From assembly GCF_964340395.1 (NCBI RefSeq), contig NC_135549.1:17839842-17903841 (forward strand): a stretch of DNA of 64,000 bases, in the 5' to 3' direction. How positions within the stretch are numbered: position 1 is the stretch's first letter; every line of letters starts with the position of its first letter. The notes under the pieces are model-generated. The model did no database searches. It was not told the origin of the DNA and saw only the letters and a list, made by a program, of their open reading frames with translations. Origin of the DNA: Glandiceps talaboti (Eukaryota; Hemichordata; Enteropneusta; Spengelidae). Position numbers and translations under genes: made by a program. Of this stretch, positions 1-13,246 are shown piece by piece.

Positions 1-1535
1 GCAACATTCAACATGGCGGGTTTGCAAGTTCCCTATTGTGCACAATGTATGTGATGTGATATCATGAATTGACTCCAGAATCCAAAGTTCATGAAAATAC
101 CTTTTTTTTCCAGGAGTGGCGTTCTTCTTAAAAGAACCATCGTTGTTGGCACTCCTGTAAAGCATTAGCTAAACACAAATGATTTTAGTGTACACCAGGA
201 TGAACTTTTCTGTCTATTATAGTAATTGATAGGATTAACATCAAGTGATTGGCAGAAAAACTCGATGTGAACAAAAAAACTGGATACTGTATGAAGCTTT
301 GATTTTACTAGTACTTTGAAAAGTATACTCACAGTACAACATGTAATAGAATATGTCTTCTTAAAGGGCTTTAGTAATATTTTTATAAGCAGATTGAATT
401 AAGAGAGTAGTATTTATGGTTAAGGGGTAATCACTTGTTTTGTATAGTTTGATTAATGATACCAGCTATGTCAACTCTCAGAAATATAGAAAGTAATTGT
501 TAGATAAACAAAGATCAAGATGTGTCATTGGGACATATTGCTTCAATAAGTTTACTTTTGTTTTGACGTTATTCCGCAACAGTTTTGTTCATTCAGCTGA
601 CAGAAAAATGAGTGACGTAAGGGGCCTTGTTAATATGAGTTGAAGACGAGTATTGACAAAACCCACAAATCAAGTATTTTCTGGCTGAATGAAGGAAAGT
701 TTTGGAGAATAATATAATTATACATGCACAAGCTTATTTTAAGAAAAAATGGGTTAAATTACACTGATTCTGAATATTTTGAGTCAAATTTTAAGCACCC
801 CAGAACCAGTGATGTAAATGCTTGTTGTTATGATGTACAGCAACCATGGTACATGAATAAATGCTGTATTTTCTATTCAAATGTGTTCAACTTGGCTTGC
901 GTGTAGTGTGATACTTTTTTCCTCAAATTACCTTATTTTCTAGGTGACCAAAATATAATGAAAGGAAAATGGGATGATTCTTATTTTTAGAACATTTGTT
1001 GTTTTTGCAAGAAGGGCATCTTCAAGATGTGTATTATTTCATATTATTCATCATATGAATGCTTCTTCTACAGCGTGCACGGGAAATCCAACTAAAGTTT
1101 AATTTTTTTTATTTTGGTAACAGACACTTTGAAAAGGTGGTTTTGTTTACAACACTTCGTCTTTGCTCTACATTGGTACTGGCATGACAGAATATACATG
1201 CATGAATTAATTGATAGCAGTTTCAAGTTCATTGTTCATTTTAGCATGGTATCCAACCTGTGAATTTTACCAAGTTCAGTGACAATCGTGTCACAGATTG
1301 GGTTCTATGTTAATTTCATCATAATATAGTTGGTGTAATTTTACAACATGACATGCATCGGGTCAGGTTTGTTATTTTAAAATCTTTTGAATATCAATTT
1401 TCCAGAAAGAAACCCTTGAAATAAAGACAATATTGAAAATCTAACTCTGATAAGCTGTGATTACTGTAAACTACCATGCACAATCTGTTGTTACTTTCAT
1501 AGGAAACCTTACATGTTAACAATGAATAGGGCTAT
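1..1535. other. non-genic AT-rich flank
   Basis: No convincing coding exon, RNA gene or splice pair is visible. The stretch about 550-935 is one copy of a dispersed repeat described separately. The short open frame at 724-906 lies inside that repeat and is not considered a gene. Confidence 0.5.
550..935 (+). repeat. dispersed repeat family F1, copy 1
   Basis: Shares an ordered series of similar segments with minus-strand sequence at about 33960-34350 and, with an internal deletion, about 35860-36110. Shared landmarks include GTGTTCAACTTG near 884-895, AATCAAGTATTTTC near 667-680, and TTGACAAAACCC versus TTGACAAAGCCC. Divergence is high, so this is an old family. No coding capacity or clear terminal repeats were seen. 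Confidence 0.6.
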
Positions 1536-4063
1536 ATACGAAGTAATGGTACAGGATAGTAAGTAATGGGCCAGTATACTAAGTAATGGGTCAGTATACT
1601 AAATAATGGGACAGTATACTAAGTAATGGGTCAGTATAGTAAGTAATGGGACAGTATACTGAGTAATGGGTCAGTACACTAAATAATGGGTCAGTATACT
1701 AAGTAATGGGTCAGTATACTAAGTAATGGGTCAGAATACTAAGTAATGGTACAGTACACTAAATAATGGTACAGTACACTAAGTAATGGGTCAGTATACT
1801 AAGTAATGGTACAGTATACTAATTAATGGGTCAGTACACTAAATAACGGGCCAGTATACTAAGTAATGGTACAGTTCACTAAGTAATTGGTCAGTATACT
1901 AAGTAATGGGACAGTATGCCAAATAATGGTACAGGATAGTAAGTAATGTGTCAGTATACTAAGTAATGGGTCAGAATACTAAGTAATGGTACAGTACACT
2001 AAGTAATGGGACAGTATACTAAGTAATGGTACAGTACACTAAGTAATGGTACAGTATACTAAGTAATGGGTCAGTATACTAAGTAATGGTACAGTATACT
2101 AAGTAATGGGTAAGTATACTAAGTAATGGGACAGTATACTAAGTAATGGTACAGTACACTAAATAATGGGCCAATGTACTAAGTAATGGGACAGTATACT
2201 AAGTAATGGTACAGTACACTAAGTAATGGTACAGTATACTAAGTAATGGGACAGTATACTAAGTAATGGGCCAGTGTACTAAGTAATGGTACAGTACACT
2301 AAGTAATGGTACAGTACACTAATAATGGGCCAGTGTACTAAGTAATGGGACAGTATACTAAGTAATGGTACAGTACACTAAGTAATGGTACAGTATACTA
2401 AGTAATGGTACAGTACACTAAGTAATGGTACAGTATACTAAGTAATGGTACAGTATACTAAGTAATGGTACAGTACACTAAATAATGGGCCAGTGTACTA
2501 AGTAATGGGACAGTACACTAAGTAATGGTACAGTACACTAAGTAATGGTACAGTATACTAAGTAATGGGACAGTATACTAAGTAATGGTACAGTACACTA
2601 AATAATGGGCCAGTGTACTAAGTAATGGGACAGTATACTAAGTAATGGTACAGTACACTAAGTAATGGTACAGTATACTAAGTAATGGGACAGTATACTA
2701 AGTAATGGGCCATTGTACTAAGTAATGGTACAGTACACTAAGTAATGGTACAGTACACTAAATAATGGGCCAGTGTACTAAGTAATGGGTAAGTATACTA
2801 AGTAATGGGCCAGTGTACTAAGTAATGGGACAGTATACTAAGTAATGGTACAGTACACTAAGTAATGGTACAGTATACTAAGTAATGGGACAGTATACTA
2901 AGTAATGGGCCAGTGTACTAAGTAATGGTACAGTACACTAAGTAATGGTACAGTACACTAAATAATGGGCCAGTGTACTAAGTAATGGGTAAGTATACTA
3001 AGTAATGGGACAGTATACTAAGTAATGGTACAGTATACTAAGTAATGGTACAGTACACTAAGTAATGGTACAGTACACTAAGTAATGGGACAGTATACTA
3101 AGTAATGGTACAGTATACTAAGTAATGGTACAGTACACTAAGTAATGGTACAGTACACTAAGTAATGGGACAGTACACTAAGTAATGGTACAGTACACTA
3201 AGTAATGGTACAGTACACTAAGTAATGGTACAGTACACTAAATAATGGGCCAGTGTACTAAGTAATGGGTAAGTATACTAAGTAATGGGACAGTATACTA
3301 AGTAATGGTACAGTATACTAAGTAATGGGACAGTATACTAAGTAATGGTACAGTACACTAAGTAATGGGTCAGTATACTAAGTAATGGGTCAGTACACTA
3401 AGTAATGGGTGACTACTAAGTAATGGGTCAGTATACTAAGTAATGGGTGACTACTAAGTAATGGGTCAGTATACTAAGTAATGGTACAGTATACTAAGTA
3501 ATGGGTCAGTATACTAAGTAATGGGTGACTACTAAGTAATGGTACAGTATACTAAGTAATGGGTCAGTATACTAAGTAATGGGTGACTACTAAGTAATGG
3601 TACAGTATACTAAGTAATGGGTCAGTATACTAAGTAATGGGTCAGTATACTAAGTAATGGTACAGTATACTAAGTAATGGGTCAGTATATTAAGTAATGG
3701 GTCAGTATACTAAGTAATGGTACAGTATACTAAGTAATGGTACAGTATACTAAGTAATGGGTCAGTATACTAAGTAATGGGTCAGTATACTAAGTAATGG
3801 GTCAGTATACTAAGTAATGGGTCAGTATACTAAGTAATGGTACAGTATACTAAATAATGGGTCAGTATATTAAGTAATGGTACAGTATACTAAGTAATGG
3901 GTCAGTATACTAAGTAATGGTACAGTATACTAAGTAATGGTACAGTACACTAAATAATGGTACAGTATACTAAGTAATGGTACAGTATACTAAGTAATGG
4001 TACAGTACACTAAATAATGGTACAGTATACTAAGTAATGGGTAAGTATACTTAGTAAATGGTC
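1536..4063. repeat. 2.5-kb minisatellite, 20-bp unit, with higher-order structure
   Basis: About 125 tandem copies of a 20-bp unit, consensus ACTAAGTAATGGKWCAGTAY. Variants fall in a few positions (GGGTC, GGTAC, GGGAC, GGGCC; GTATAC versus GTACAC). A shortened unit (GGGTGACTACTAAGTAAT) appears only around 3408-3600. Stops occur in every frame, so it is not coding. Higher-order repeats are visible: 2621-2800 recurs at 2821-3000 with one obvious difference. Confidence 0.97.
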
Positions 4064-5894
4064 AGTCCATTTGACTGTGGAGGGAGAGATACTGAATAGT
4101 ATGCTATTCCATTGTGACTAAAGTTCAAATGATGCCTTTATTTCTGCTTGAAATGTTACATATAAGAATTCTGAAATGAAAAATGCCTGAAAATTTACAC
4201 ACATCATTTGTTCTAAGTATTTTATTCTATATTTGTAGCTCGATCTGCTGGCCCAAATCATCAAGTTATCAAACCTTGTACAAAGCCTATAGTCACAAAA
4301 TAAATATATTTTTGTTGTAATTTTTTTTTGAATATGTAGAAACAGAGTTGGACTGTATAAAGATCACAGGGGGCAGGAATCATGGTAGTGATGACTTAAT
4401 TTAATTCTTTATGGTTTAATAGTTTTTTCAGTTGTTTTTCTTTCCCTTTTCTTTTCTTCTAATTGAATATTCTCACTCTTCATTGACTAAGGACACTGTT
4501 CTTTCTTTTATTCAATTCCCTTTATCTAAATAAAAACACTTCACAAGGTGACACCTTATTATTACCAAGGCATGACTGTCACCTTTGACCCTACACCAGT
4601 GTAGGGACTATGGTTCCATTCATAGTTTACCTACCATCTCATCCTATGGGAGACTATCACACCAAATAAACATGCATTCACATACTGATTGGTTATAATG
4701 TGTTCCACATAAGTGAATAGAAGAAAGGATGAATCACATCAAATCAAATCATCACTAGCATGATCGCTGCCCCGAGTACAGACTTTAACAGTGTTTGGCT
4801 AAAAAATTGACCTTTGTGAATAACTAACAATATACTGTAGCCTAGGGGGTCTTTGTTGCAGGGTTCAAGTTTCCTGTACATACTTAGACTTTCTGAAGTC
4901 TCCGAACTTTTTTCATTCTTTATTTGAATAGAAGTTTTTTTTAAAAACTCACACAATTGAGGGAAATGATAGCCACACTGAGTAACTGTGAAACAGTTGG
5001 GTGAAAGCATTGAGCTCAGGGAGACTACAAGTTAAAAAAAAAGTTGACCACATTTTCTTTACAAAACTAAAAATGAATGAATGAAACTCAAAACTCTTGA
5101 AGAACATGACACTTGAAAAAATCTCCCTTGGAACTGATGTCGGTCTAATCCATATCATATCCTACTAACAAAGATGGGTCTGAAATTAGCATATCTTACC
5201 ACTATGCAAATAATATGCAAATGAGAAATGTATCTTCTCCTCATCATCAATGCTAATCCCACATACACCAGTGGAAGTTCTTTTAACATGAAACTACCTG
5301 ACCAGAGACAGTGGAGCTTGTCTATGGTCCGACAACCATAACAACATCAACACTTTACATGTATATTCTTGCTTTGAATCAACTAGGGAGAAACTTACCC
5401 AATGGGTGACAAGATACCGCCAATGGCATCGAAGCACAGCTGACTGTTACACTTATGATCACATATTTATGTCTACATAAATAAGAAAATTGTCCCTTTT
5501 CTCATAATTTGTAAAAGAAATCATCAAATGTCCAAGAAAGTAAAATAAAATAAAACATAAAAGACAGAAAAAAGCTCATTAAGAATATAAATAAGTAAGA
5601 AATCATGGTAAACGAAACAAAATAAAATCCAATTGTAATGAAATAGTGGTAACACAAACTTCAACATAAAAGGCAGTACCATAGAATGATAGTATATAAT
5701 TTACATGTATACAATTTTCTGAACAATTAGAGCCTTTTTTGTCTAAAGCACACACTTTACTGTAACTGAAAACTCAATCACCTCTGAAATAAAATAATAC
5801 TGCCCCTAGATACACATATTTTGTATATCTCTCCTTGAAACAAGAAGAAGGCTGTCTCTTTAGCGGTATGATTAGTTTGCTTTGGAGAGAGGTC

Positions 5895-5932
5895 GTGGTG
5901 GTGGTGGTGGTGGTGGTGGTGGGGGGGGGGGG
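5895..5932. repeat. (GTG)n followed by poly(G)
   Basis: About eight GTG triplets run into about 13 G. Apparent valine- or threonine-rich open frames here are artefacts of the repeat. Confidence 0.9.
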
Positions 5933-6154
5933 TTTACCAGAGGCCAATTCATCAAAGTACATCTTTACATTTTCGATAGCAATTTTTCACCACAGAGAGA
6001 ATGACAGGCAGGTTTTTTTTAATTTGAATAAGTTTATTTCGTTGTTGATAATCATGCAACAATCTAAAGGCCTTCTAAGTCTCAGCATGGAATACATACA
6101 GTTATGTATAATGTACAGCTGTACGTACAGGAAAAGATAACAATCTCCAAGAGA

Positions 6155-6177
6155 ACACACACACACACACACACACA

Positions 6178-6217
<40 letters not shown>
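6155..6217. repeat. (AC)n microsatellite
   Basis: About 31 AC units with one interruption (AG). Confidence 0.95.
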
Positions 6218-6219
<2 letters not shown>

Positions 6220-6633
6220 AACAATGCAGAGAAATTAAATTCTGAATATGAAGAAGCTGTATCCATTCAAGAAAGATACCGCCAACCTGCAGGCCTGAGT
6301 GAGTCTTGTGATTACCAGCTACCAACTGTATCTACATTTCAACATACTGGTACTTTATGCTACATGTGAGCAGATTGCCAACTTTTTTTTATTTTTATAC
6401 ATACATATTGAGAACAGTATAATTGTATGAAAATACTCCACAAGGTTTTCAAACATTCTAAAATGAATTATCATATTCAAATCACAGTTTTTCAGATATT
6501 TTGAGGTTTTATTTGCATACAATCAGTTCGTCTATCAAAATATCTCTCCACATACATGTCAAAACTAGACACATTAAAATCATAGTAGGGAGAGTATATC
6601 ATCATTTGCTCAAGTGTTTGACATTAGGTTGTC

Positions 6634-6634
<1 letters not shown>

Positions 6635-6678
<44 letters not shown>

Positions 6679-6689
6679 ACACACACACA
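6635..6689. repeat. (AC)n microsatellite
   Basis: About 27 AC units with one AT interruption. Confidence 0.95.
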
Positions 6690-6721
6690 GCCAGATACAT
6701 CCAAAGACACATGCATTCTCA

Positions 6722-6853
6722 TAGTCTAGTTTCTAACGACCATGTTCTGATTTACACTACGTTATCTTCACACATTACTTATCTTCACACATGTATTAAA
6801 TGTGTGAAGATAATGTAGTGTAAATTGCAACACGGTTGTCAGGAACTAGACTG
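6722..6853. mobile_element. hairpin MITE with 9-bp target site duplication
   Basis: A 132-bp nearly complete palindrome with arms of about 53 bp (left AGTCTAGTTTCTAACGAC, right ends GTTGTCAGGAACTAGACT). It is flanked by perfect 9-bp direct repeats GCATTCTCA at 6713-6721 and 6854-6862. No coding capacity. Ends (T)AGTCT and a 9-bp duplication suggest a Mutator-like origin, by inference only. A (GACA)n tract follows at 6869-6894. Confidence 0.8.
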
Positions 6854-7605
6854 GCATTCTCACTCACTGACAGACAGACAGACAGACAGACAGACCATTT
6901 GTGATCATTACAATGTACTGCTGAATTGTTTGTTCTGCTAATAAAAGCGATACATCTCTCTTATCTACTAACTATTCAGGGCTGTACACCGTAACCAAAA
7001 GAATCTTGGAGCATTCACTCTATGGTCTATGACTGTACCAAAGATGCCCCCCTTGGATTTGTTGTAACTGCACAATTCACTGTGATCATGTCATAACTTT
7101 CAATTTGATCCTGTGTCAGGTACATAACTCTCAAAATAGCATTGAACATAAACTGTAACTCTCAACTGACCTTTTGCTTACATTTCAGTACATGTCACAT
7201 GACATCATTGTGGTGTATTTGCATATTTGCCTGTTACCATAGCCACACAGACAAAACAAGTAATTCCGAATATAAATGCAATGGAGATTTCAGGCTGGTC
7301 AAAAACATTTCCTATGTTGTACAAGTTACAAATAATTTCCTTCACAACTTAATAGGCAATAATACAACACAATGAATGTACAAATAAACCCACAAAGAAA
7401 GACTTGCACTAAATAAAAACATTATAAAAACACATTTCCTCTTTTTGGCAGTTCTACCTTTTTGAGAAAAAAATCAATCTACCTGCAAACCACCACTAGT
7501 GGTACTGCCACTAAGAATAAAAAAGTTACATCATCTTGTGATAAATCTAGCTTAATTACTACCTGCCTACACATGGTTGTAAACACATTAATGGGGAACA
7601 ACAGC

Positions 7606-7932
7606 CCAGGAAATAGAGACATTTTTTTGTAAACTTTGGGTTCTGGAGAGTCATTTCATGATTTTACATACATCATTTACATCATACTTGATTGTTGAGA
7701 AAAACATTCTTTTTGTTACATTACAAATGCACATCAGCTAACTGCCAGGGTGCAATGCATGTCAGCTAACTCCCAGGATGCAATGCGTGTCCATGAAACA
7801 GACCTACACCATTCCAATGAGTAAGGAACAAATTCCAACTGGGGTTTATCTCATGTTTACTTATAAGTGATGTAAAATCATGAAAAATGACTCTCCAAAC
7901 TCAAAATGTACAAAAATGCCTGTATTTCCTGG
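7606..7932. mobile_element. palindromic element, family F2, copy 1
   Basis: Inverted arms: the left begins CCAGGAAATAGAGACATTTT and runs through GGTTCTGGAGAGTCATTTCA; the right carries ATCATGAAAAATGACTCTCC and ends GCCTGTATTTCCTGG. The same arms occur at 29878-30300 and, right arm only, at about 22500-22705. No clear target duplication and no coding capacity. Confidence 0.75.
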
Positions 7933-8097
7933 AGTACATGCTATTCCCATTTAATTTAAGAGAATTTTCTTCTTCTATAAATTGTGCAAATAAAAAGATT
8001 TCTCAACCTGCCTATATTCAAGGGACGTACACACACTCAATATAAAATACCATATAAAAACATATCTCATTTCTGTAGGTGGTTGGATATTTAATTC

Positions 8098-8130
<33 letters not shown>

Positions 8131-8550
8131 TAATATTCCTCATATTTAAGTAGACTACATGGAGTGAATCTTGCATGTAAATAGTTTTGTTATAAGTTTG
8201 TGCCATTTAACTGGTGGCTCCCACAGAGTTTATCTTCTTTCCTGTTGATGGTGGATAACTTGATCATTCATATTATTCTCTACCTGTCAGCAAACTAGTC
8301 GTTGTTTTCTTTGTAAATCTTGATGCAGCTGCCATTGTTATTTTATCATAATATTTATAGATTCAAATTTTTTTTTTTTTATAATAGTTTGGGCAAACCT
8401 TGAACAAAACTAAAATGCATAAAGACCTTCAAGGTTTGCAGTATCACAGACTGAAGAAATGGACACACAATCTCACAAATTTGTGTACAATAGCTCTACT
8501 GTCAATCCCATCATGCATTGTGTCTTCCTGTACAATGCAACATATGTATT

Positions 8551-8623
8551 AGTCTCGGTTACCCGAACTCTTGCCGTTGAGGGCTCCACCCTCAGCTGGC
8601 AATAGTCTGGGTAACTGAGACAA
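8551..8623. mobile_element. short hairpin element with 9-bp target duplication
   Basis: A 73-bp palindrome (left AGTCTCGGTTACCC, right GGGTAACTGAGACAA; loop near CTCCA). It is flanked by ATATGTATT (8542-8550) and ATATGTGTT (8624-8632), a 9-bp duplication with one mismatch. Terminus and duplication length match the elements at 6722 and 39023. Confidence 0.65.
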
Positions 8624-10233
8624 ATATGTGTTTAAACTTTAGCGCATCAGGGTTAACCATTGTTGGTGTACTGAGCTGTACCATGGATGTGCACATTAAA
8701 ACTTAACTAATCCTACAAACAGAGGTACACGTTTAATTTGCTGCAACATCAAAAATGGAAATTCATTAAGGGATGACAATCATGCAATGAATTGTGGGAT
8801 CTCACAAGGTGACAGTGGCCTCATTAATATTTACATAAACAACTCTAATAGACAGATCAGGGGTGGAAATACAAGACTATCTCTTTGCTGCACTATATGT
8901 TTGCTACATGTATCTACTGGCTTGGCAAAAGTCTAAATATCTGTTAAGCGTTATAACTATACTGGCTCAATGAAGTCCTAATAGGTATACATACTAGAAT
9001 GATCTCAGTTCAGTTTGATAAACTCAGGAGGGATTTCCATTTATCAGAAGGCAAATCTCAATTGCTTATATGACCATCATATGTATCTCTATGCCTACGT
9101 CATAGTGGACAAGGCCACTACTGTACTCAGGATAAATTTACTCCATATTTTTTTAGGCTTAATTTGTATTCATTGTGTGTTCACGCCAACCTTATCTTTA
9201 ATAACTATTTAGTCTTACCTCTAGGGATGTCTTTATCATAAAGAAGGGTCACTACTTAATAATAAATAAATAGAGACAGGCAGACACAGACTACACATCT
9301 TTACAATTGTTTGCACCATCAAAGACTATTGAATATTTCAAAATAGGCAATCTAATATGCGGTTTCATTACTCTTTTTTTTGCTGACTTACACACAGGCA
9401 CATGTAGAGCTCCATTTTGTATATTTATTTACACTTTAAACTTGTACCGTTATTTACTGTTTCCAGGGGCTAGACATGATTAGCATCGCTATTTTCTGAC
9501 TCCTGTTATCCGATCTGATTGTTTGCTTCTCATGTATTTACGTTTGTGATGTCATTTTTCTCTTCTTTTTTTGATCGGGTAATAAAAAATATGGTATCAT
9601 ATCGTATCGTACATGTTTGAATATAAGCTATCATTCCCTGGGGTCCTTTTCTAGACTAGAAGATCTTTCGCTGATCTGCTTACGTAATGACTTTAGGATG
9701 TTTCAGTCTAGTCACTATTTCCAGTGTGAGATTCTACCACTGAAACGGTTACTGTTCTTTTGGTATAATTTCATGGCCACCACATTTGTCATATCAATTC
9801 TGCTAGCCTTCAATTTAAAGGCTATTAGAATACTGGATAAAATGTATAGCGAGGTAACTATGAAGACAAACACACATTTGCCAATATTAGGGTGGCCCTT
9901 TTTATTTGTTTACTTTCTCAAGACCCGACTCACTCTATATTGCTTTGACCCAGTGAAATAATAAAAAACAAAATTGATGCCCTCTATGGTCAGATCAGAG
10001 AGAAATCACATTATCACTGATGGTGAAAGATGGCAAACCCACAAGTGCCTAGCTGGGCAAAAAGGATAGTTTGTCACAGAAATGATTATGATGGATCTCT
10101 AACAAAACACATGATTCATAATTTCATCAACTGTCATTTCTAAGTCACCAAGACTGTTCAAAGTATAATTACGAAGTGAAAGTGTGTACATGGACACACC
10201 TACTTGCTTTTTTTTTATTTTACCTTCTTTTAA

Positions 10234-10234
10234 A

Positions 10235-10279
<45 letters not shown>

Positions 10280-10280
10280 G
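10234..10280. repeat. (TAAC)n microsatellite
   Basis: About 12 tandem tetranucleotide units. Confidence 0.95.
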
Positions 10281-11237
10281 ACTGAACCATCATTTCAAAA
10301 ATATTACGGAGAGACATACAAATAAATACGAGGTACACTTCTGAATGACACCTACTGAAATTCATTTCTTTCAGCATGAAAATAAGACTGAGCATCATAA
10401 ATTCTATTTTACAGTATTTTTTTCAAAGAAAATTTTTTCTCAAGGTTTTGAAGGTAAGACAGTGTCTGATGACAGCAATATAACTGATGTCACTAGACAG
10501 TGTTTTATGATATCAACACCACTGATATCATATCTTATTGCCAAAGATAACCATATACTTTAGGTGATGACACTTGTAACTAAGCTACCTGGTATAAGAA
10601 GGAACAACATCAAAATGGTTCAACTCGCAAAACAGTATTACGGTATCATTTTGGGATTGTGTGAAATGTCAATGCGACTTTTGTTGCTGAAACTGTCGTT
10701 CTTTAAATTAGTTTATACCTAGAGTTTCTCTCCTGTGCTGTGGTTGTTTGATTTCTTTTTTGGTTCAGTTTTTTTTTTCAAACGTTTATTACTTGGTGTG
10801 TTTCATAATGTATATGTGCCCTAATTTGACTGTGGACCTTTGAGGCATTGTTATCATGACTTTTGTGTTTATGATTTGTCAGTCCTATCATTATTACTGC
10901 TTACAAACATATGAAAACAAAAATAGAAAATTTACATTTCCTTTCTGAATTGCTGAATATTGGTTTATTGTTAAAGTTGATAATTTGTCTTTAGATGATG
11001 TCATAATTATGCAAATTATATCTTTACTACACTATGATATGTACTATAGATTACTTGCACTGGTGCATGTGCATACTAGTGGTATTTTCACTGCAGTGTA
11101 ATACTGAAAACATTTCTGCATACATGCATACAAATGATATGCAAATGAGGACATGATTGTTCGCTACACTGTATGACTTTTTAAAATGATTTTTTTATGG
11201 AAATTTGCTGTTTCAAATAAACATGTGTACTAATAAC

Positions 11238-11408
11238 AGAACCCCATGCAACATGAGTTCCAGTGTGGGTACTCAGGGGGTATTTGCACCTGTGCTTGCA
11301 ATGTTTTCTACTGCACTTTCACGAGCGTACAGGCACCGAGAACACTGCAAGCACTTGTGCAAATTCACCAAGTACGCCACACTTGCACTCATGTGTCATG
11401 GGGTTCTG
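11238..11408. mobile_element. long hairpin / foldback element
   Basis: Inverted arms of about 75 bp: the left starts ACAGAACCCCATGCAACATG and the right ends CATGTGTCATGGGGTTCTGT. They include TTTGCAC-TGTGCTTGCA matched by TGCAAGCAC-TTGTGCAAA. The loop is about 20 bp. The overlapping small ORFs on both strands are shadows of this palindrome. No clear target duplication. Confidence 0.75.
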
Positions 11409-12268
11409 TCGTATCGTTGCATAATTATATAAGATATAAATTACCACAATCAGTGAAATGACAGAGAAATGCTGTGTCCTACCACGATTGGACTTAATAA
11501 AGTTAGTACCAATGGCATGTGCAAAATCTGACAAATCTCTTGCCATATCTGTCAAAATTTAGCCGGGGATAACTTTATAAGTTTGCAGAACATGAATTGC
11601 TACAAATTGTATGCAGTCTATTAATGTTGTAAATGGTGGATTGCTGCAATTGGCCAACGAACCAAGTCAAATAACATTCTAAGACTAGACGACTGCTACT
11701 ATGCCCTCTAGTGGCAGAGTGTGAACAAGGCTAGAGATTCTCGTCAAAAAAGCTCTTGATGTAGCTTTTCATATTTCTAGTGGTGCAAAATTGGTTAAAA
11801 CTATTTTCAGTAACATTCTAAGACCACTGGAATTATCAAACAATCACCAGAGATCTGCGTCTTCATAGTCTTGATTTTTGATTTTTTTTCCAAACATTTT
11901 TTGGTGAGCACATTGTGATATTCCGTCTATACAACATCATCCTTATTAATGTCCTAAATACTCAACCATACACATTATAGCACTTAATGTATAATGTATC
12001 ATATATAACTAAAATCAATGATTTAACTCATGATTCTAGTGGCAAACTTATCTCTAATCAAATAGGTGTCCTGGTATAACAGTTTTAGTTGACTGAGGAT
12101 TTTCCTCCTTCCACTGACATAACGAAAATATACACCATTGTCCCATGTTGAGCCTAAACATCAGCAGTTGATCAAGCAGACAAAATGGCTGCCGCCCAGG
12201 GAGTGCCATGATTGGTTCTTCACACATCATACGCACTACTAGCACACAAGCAAGTCATGTAACCGATG

Positions 12269-13208
12269 TCATTTCTTCTCACCTTCAAAAGCAAAATGTG
12301 TCTGATGAGCTGTAACGAAAGAAGATAAAATAGCATGGTCAGACTTTAGAAGTACATAGTAGTCATGGTATTTATACAGGAATGTGTGTAGCATGGGTAA
12401 GTTTAAATGTCATGTATTCACTGGCCTGACAAATCTCACACGTGTACAATGTCTAGGACTGTTTTCAGATGTAAGATATATATTGAAACTTTGAAATGTC
12501 AAAAACCAAGGGGAAGATTTCTGACCACATTTTTACACCCAATAAAACCTTCATCTTGTGATATCTTTCACAAATAATGAATTCTTATATTCTATTATAT
12601 TACACATTTCATTGCAAAAATGTAGAAATCAATAGAATTTCATTATGTTTAATTTCATTTTTTTAAAAACAATATTTAGTCAAGTAAGCACTAATTTTTT
12701 TTTACCATGGAAACAAGTAAAGCAAACCCCTTGTTTTCAACCCATTATTTCAAAATATAAATGTTGAGCAATTTTTTTTTCAAAAGTTTTGTGAAACTGA
12801 CGTCTCATTCCAAAGAGTTATATATGTAGCAGTATAGTTGTCAGTAGGGGTAGAAAACAGTGTGAACACTGTCAACTCATTGTCAAAATAAAATACAATT
12901 TACTACAAAACATAGCATGATTACAGAATACACACAGAGGGCGCCATAATGCTCTACTAGTGGATATATAAATATCTATGTTGAAATATCTTATGAGGAA
13001 TCATCCAAAACAACGACCTGTCCTGAGAGAACATTGTATTAAACAAATTTGTATTATTTTATGTACATCTTGATTTAAAGGGTTTGACCTATGACCTTGT
13101 TCTCATTTTTTTGACACTGTGACAATATGTACTTAAACTTTGTAACATATTCCTACGATACTATTTGTCAATGTCAGATGTATACCAAATAAATCACTAT
13201 TTTTCACA

Positions 13209-13246
<38 letters not shown>

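Larger units (their letters stand above)
4064..6720. other. non-genic region with simple repeats
   Basis: No supported gene. It contains a GTG-plus-poly(G) tract at 5895-5932 and (AC)n tracts at 6155-6217 and 6635-6689. The short open frames here overlap simple repeats or lack splice context. Confidence 0.5.
7933..12268. other. gene-free region downstream of EIF4E3
   Basis: No supported exon. It holds (AAT)n at 8099-8130, a hairpin element at 8551-8623, (TAAC)n at 10234-10280, and a long hairpin at 11238-11408. The 114-codon open frame at 9617-9961 has no recognisable domain or splice context and is treated as chance. Part of the region nearest 12268 is probably EIF4E3 3' UTR. Confidence 0.45.

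Noticed and set aside
1536-4063. CRISPR-like array
   Set aside because: Units are contiguous 20-mers with no unique spacers; this is a eukaryotic minisatellite.
9617-9961. 114-codon plus-strand open frame
   Set aside because: No recognisable domain, no splice context and AT-driven hydrophobic composition; judged chance.
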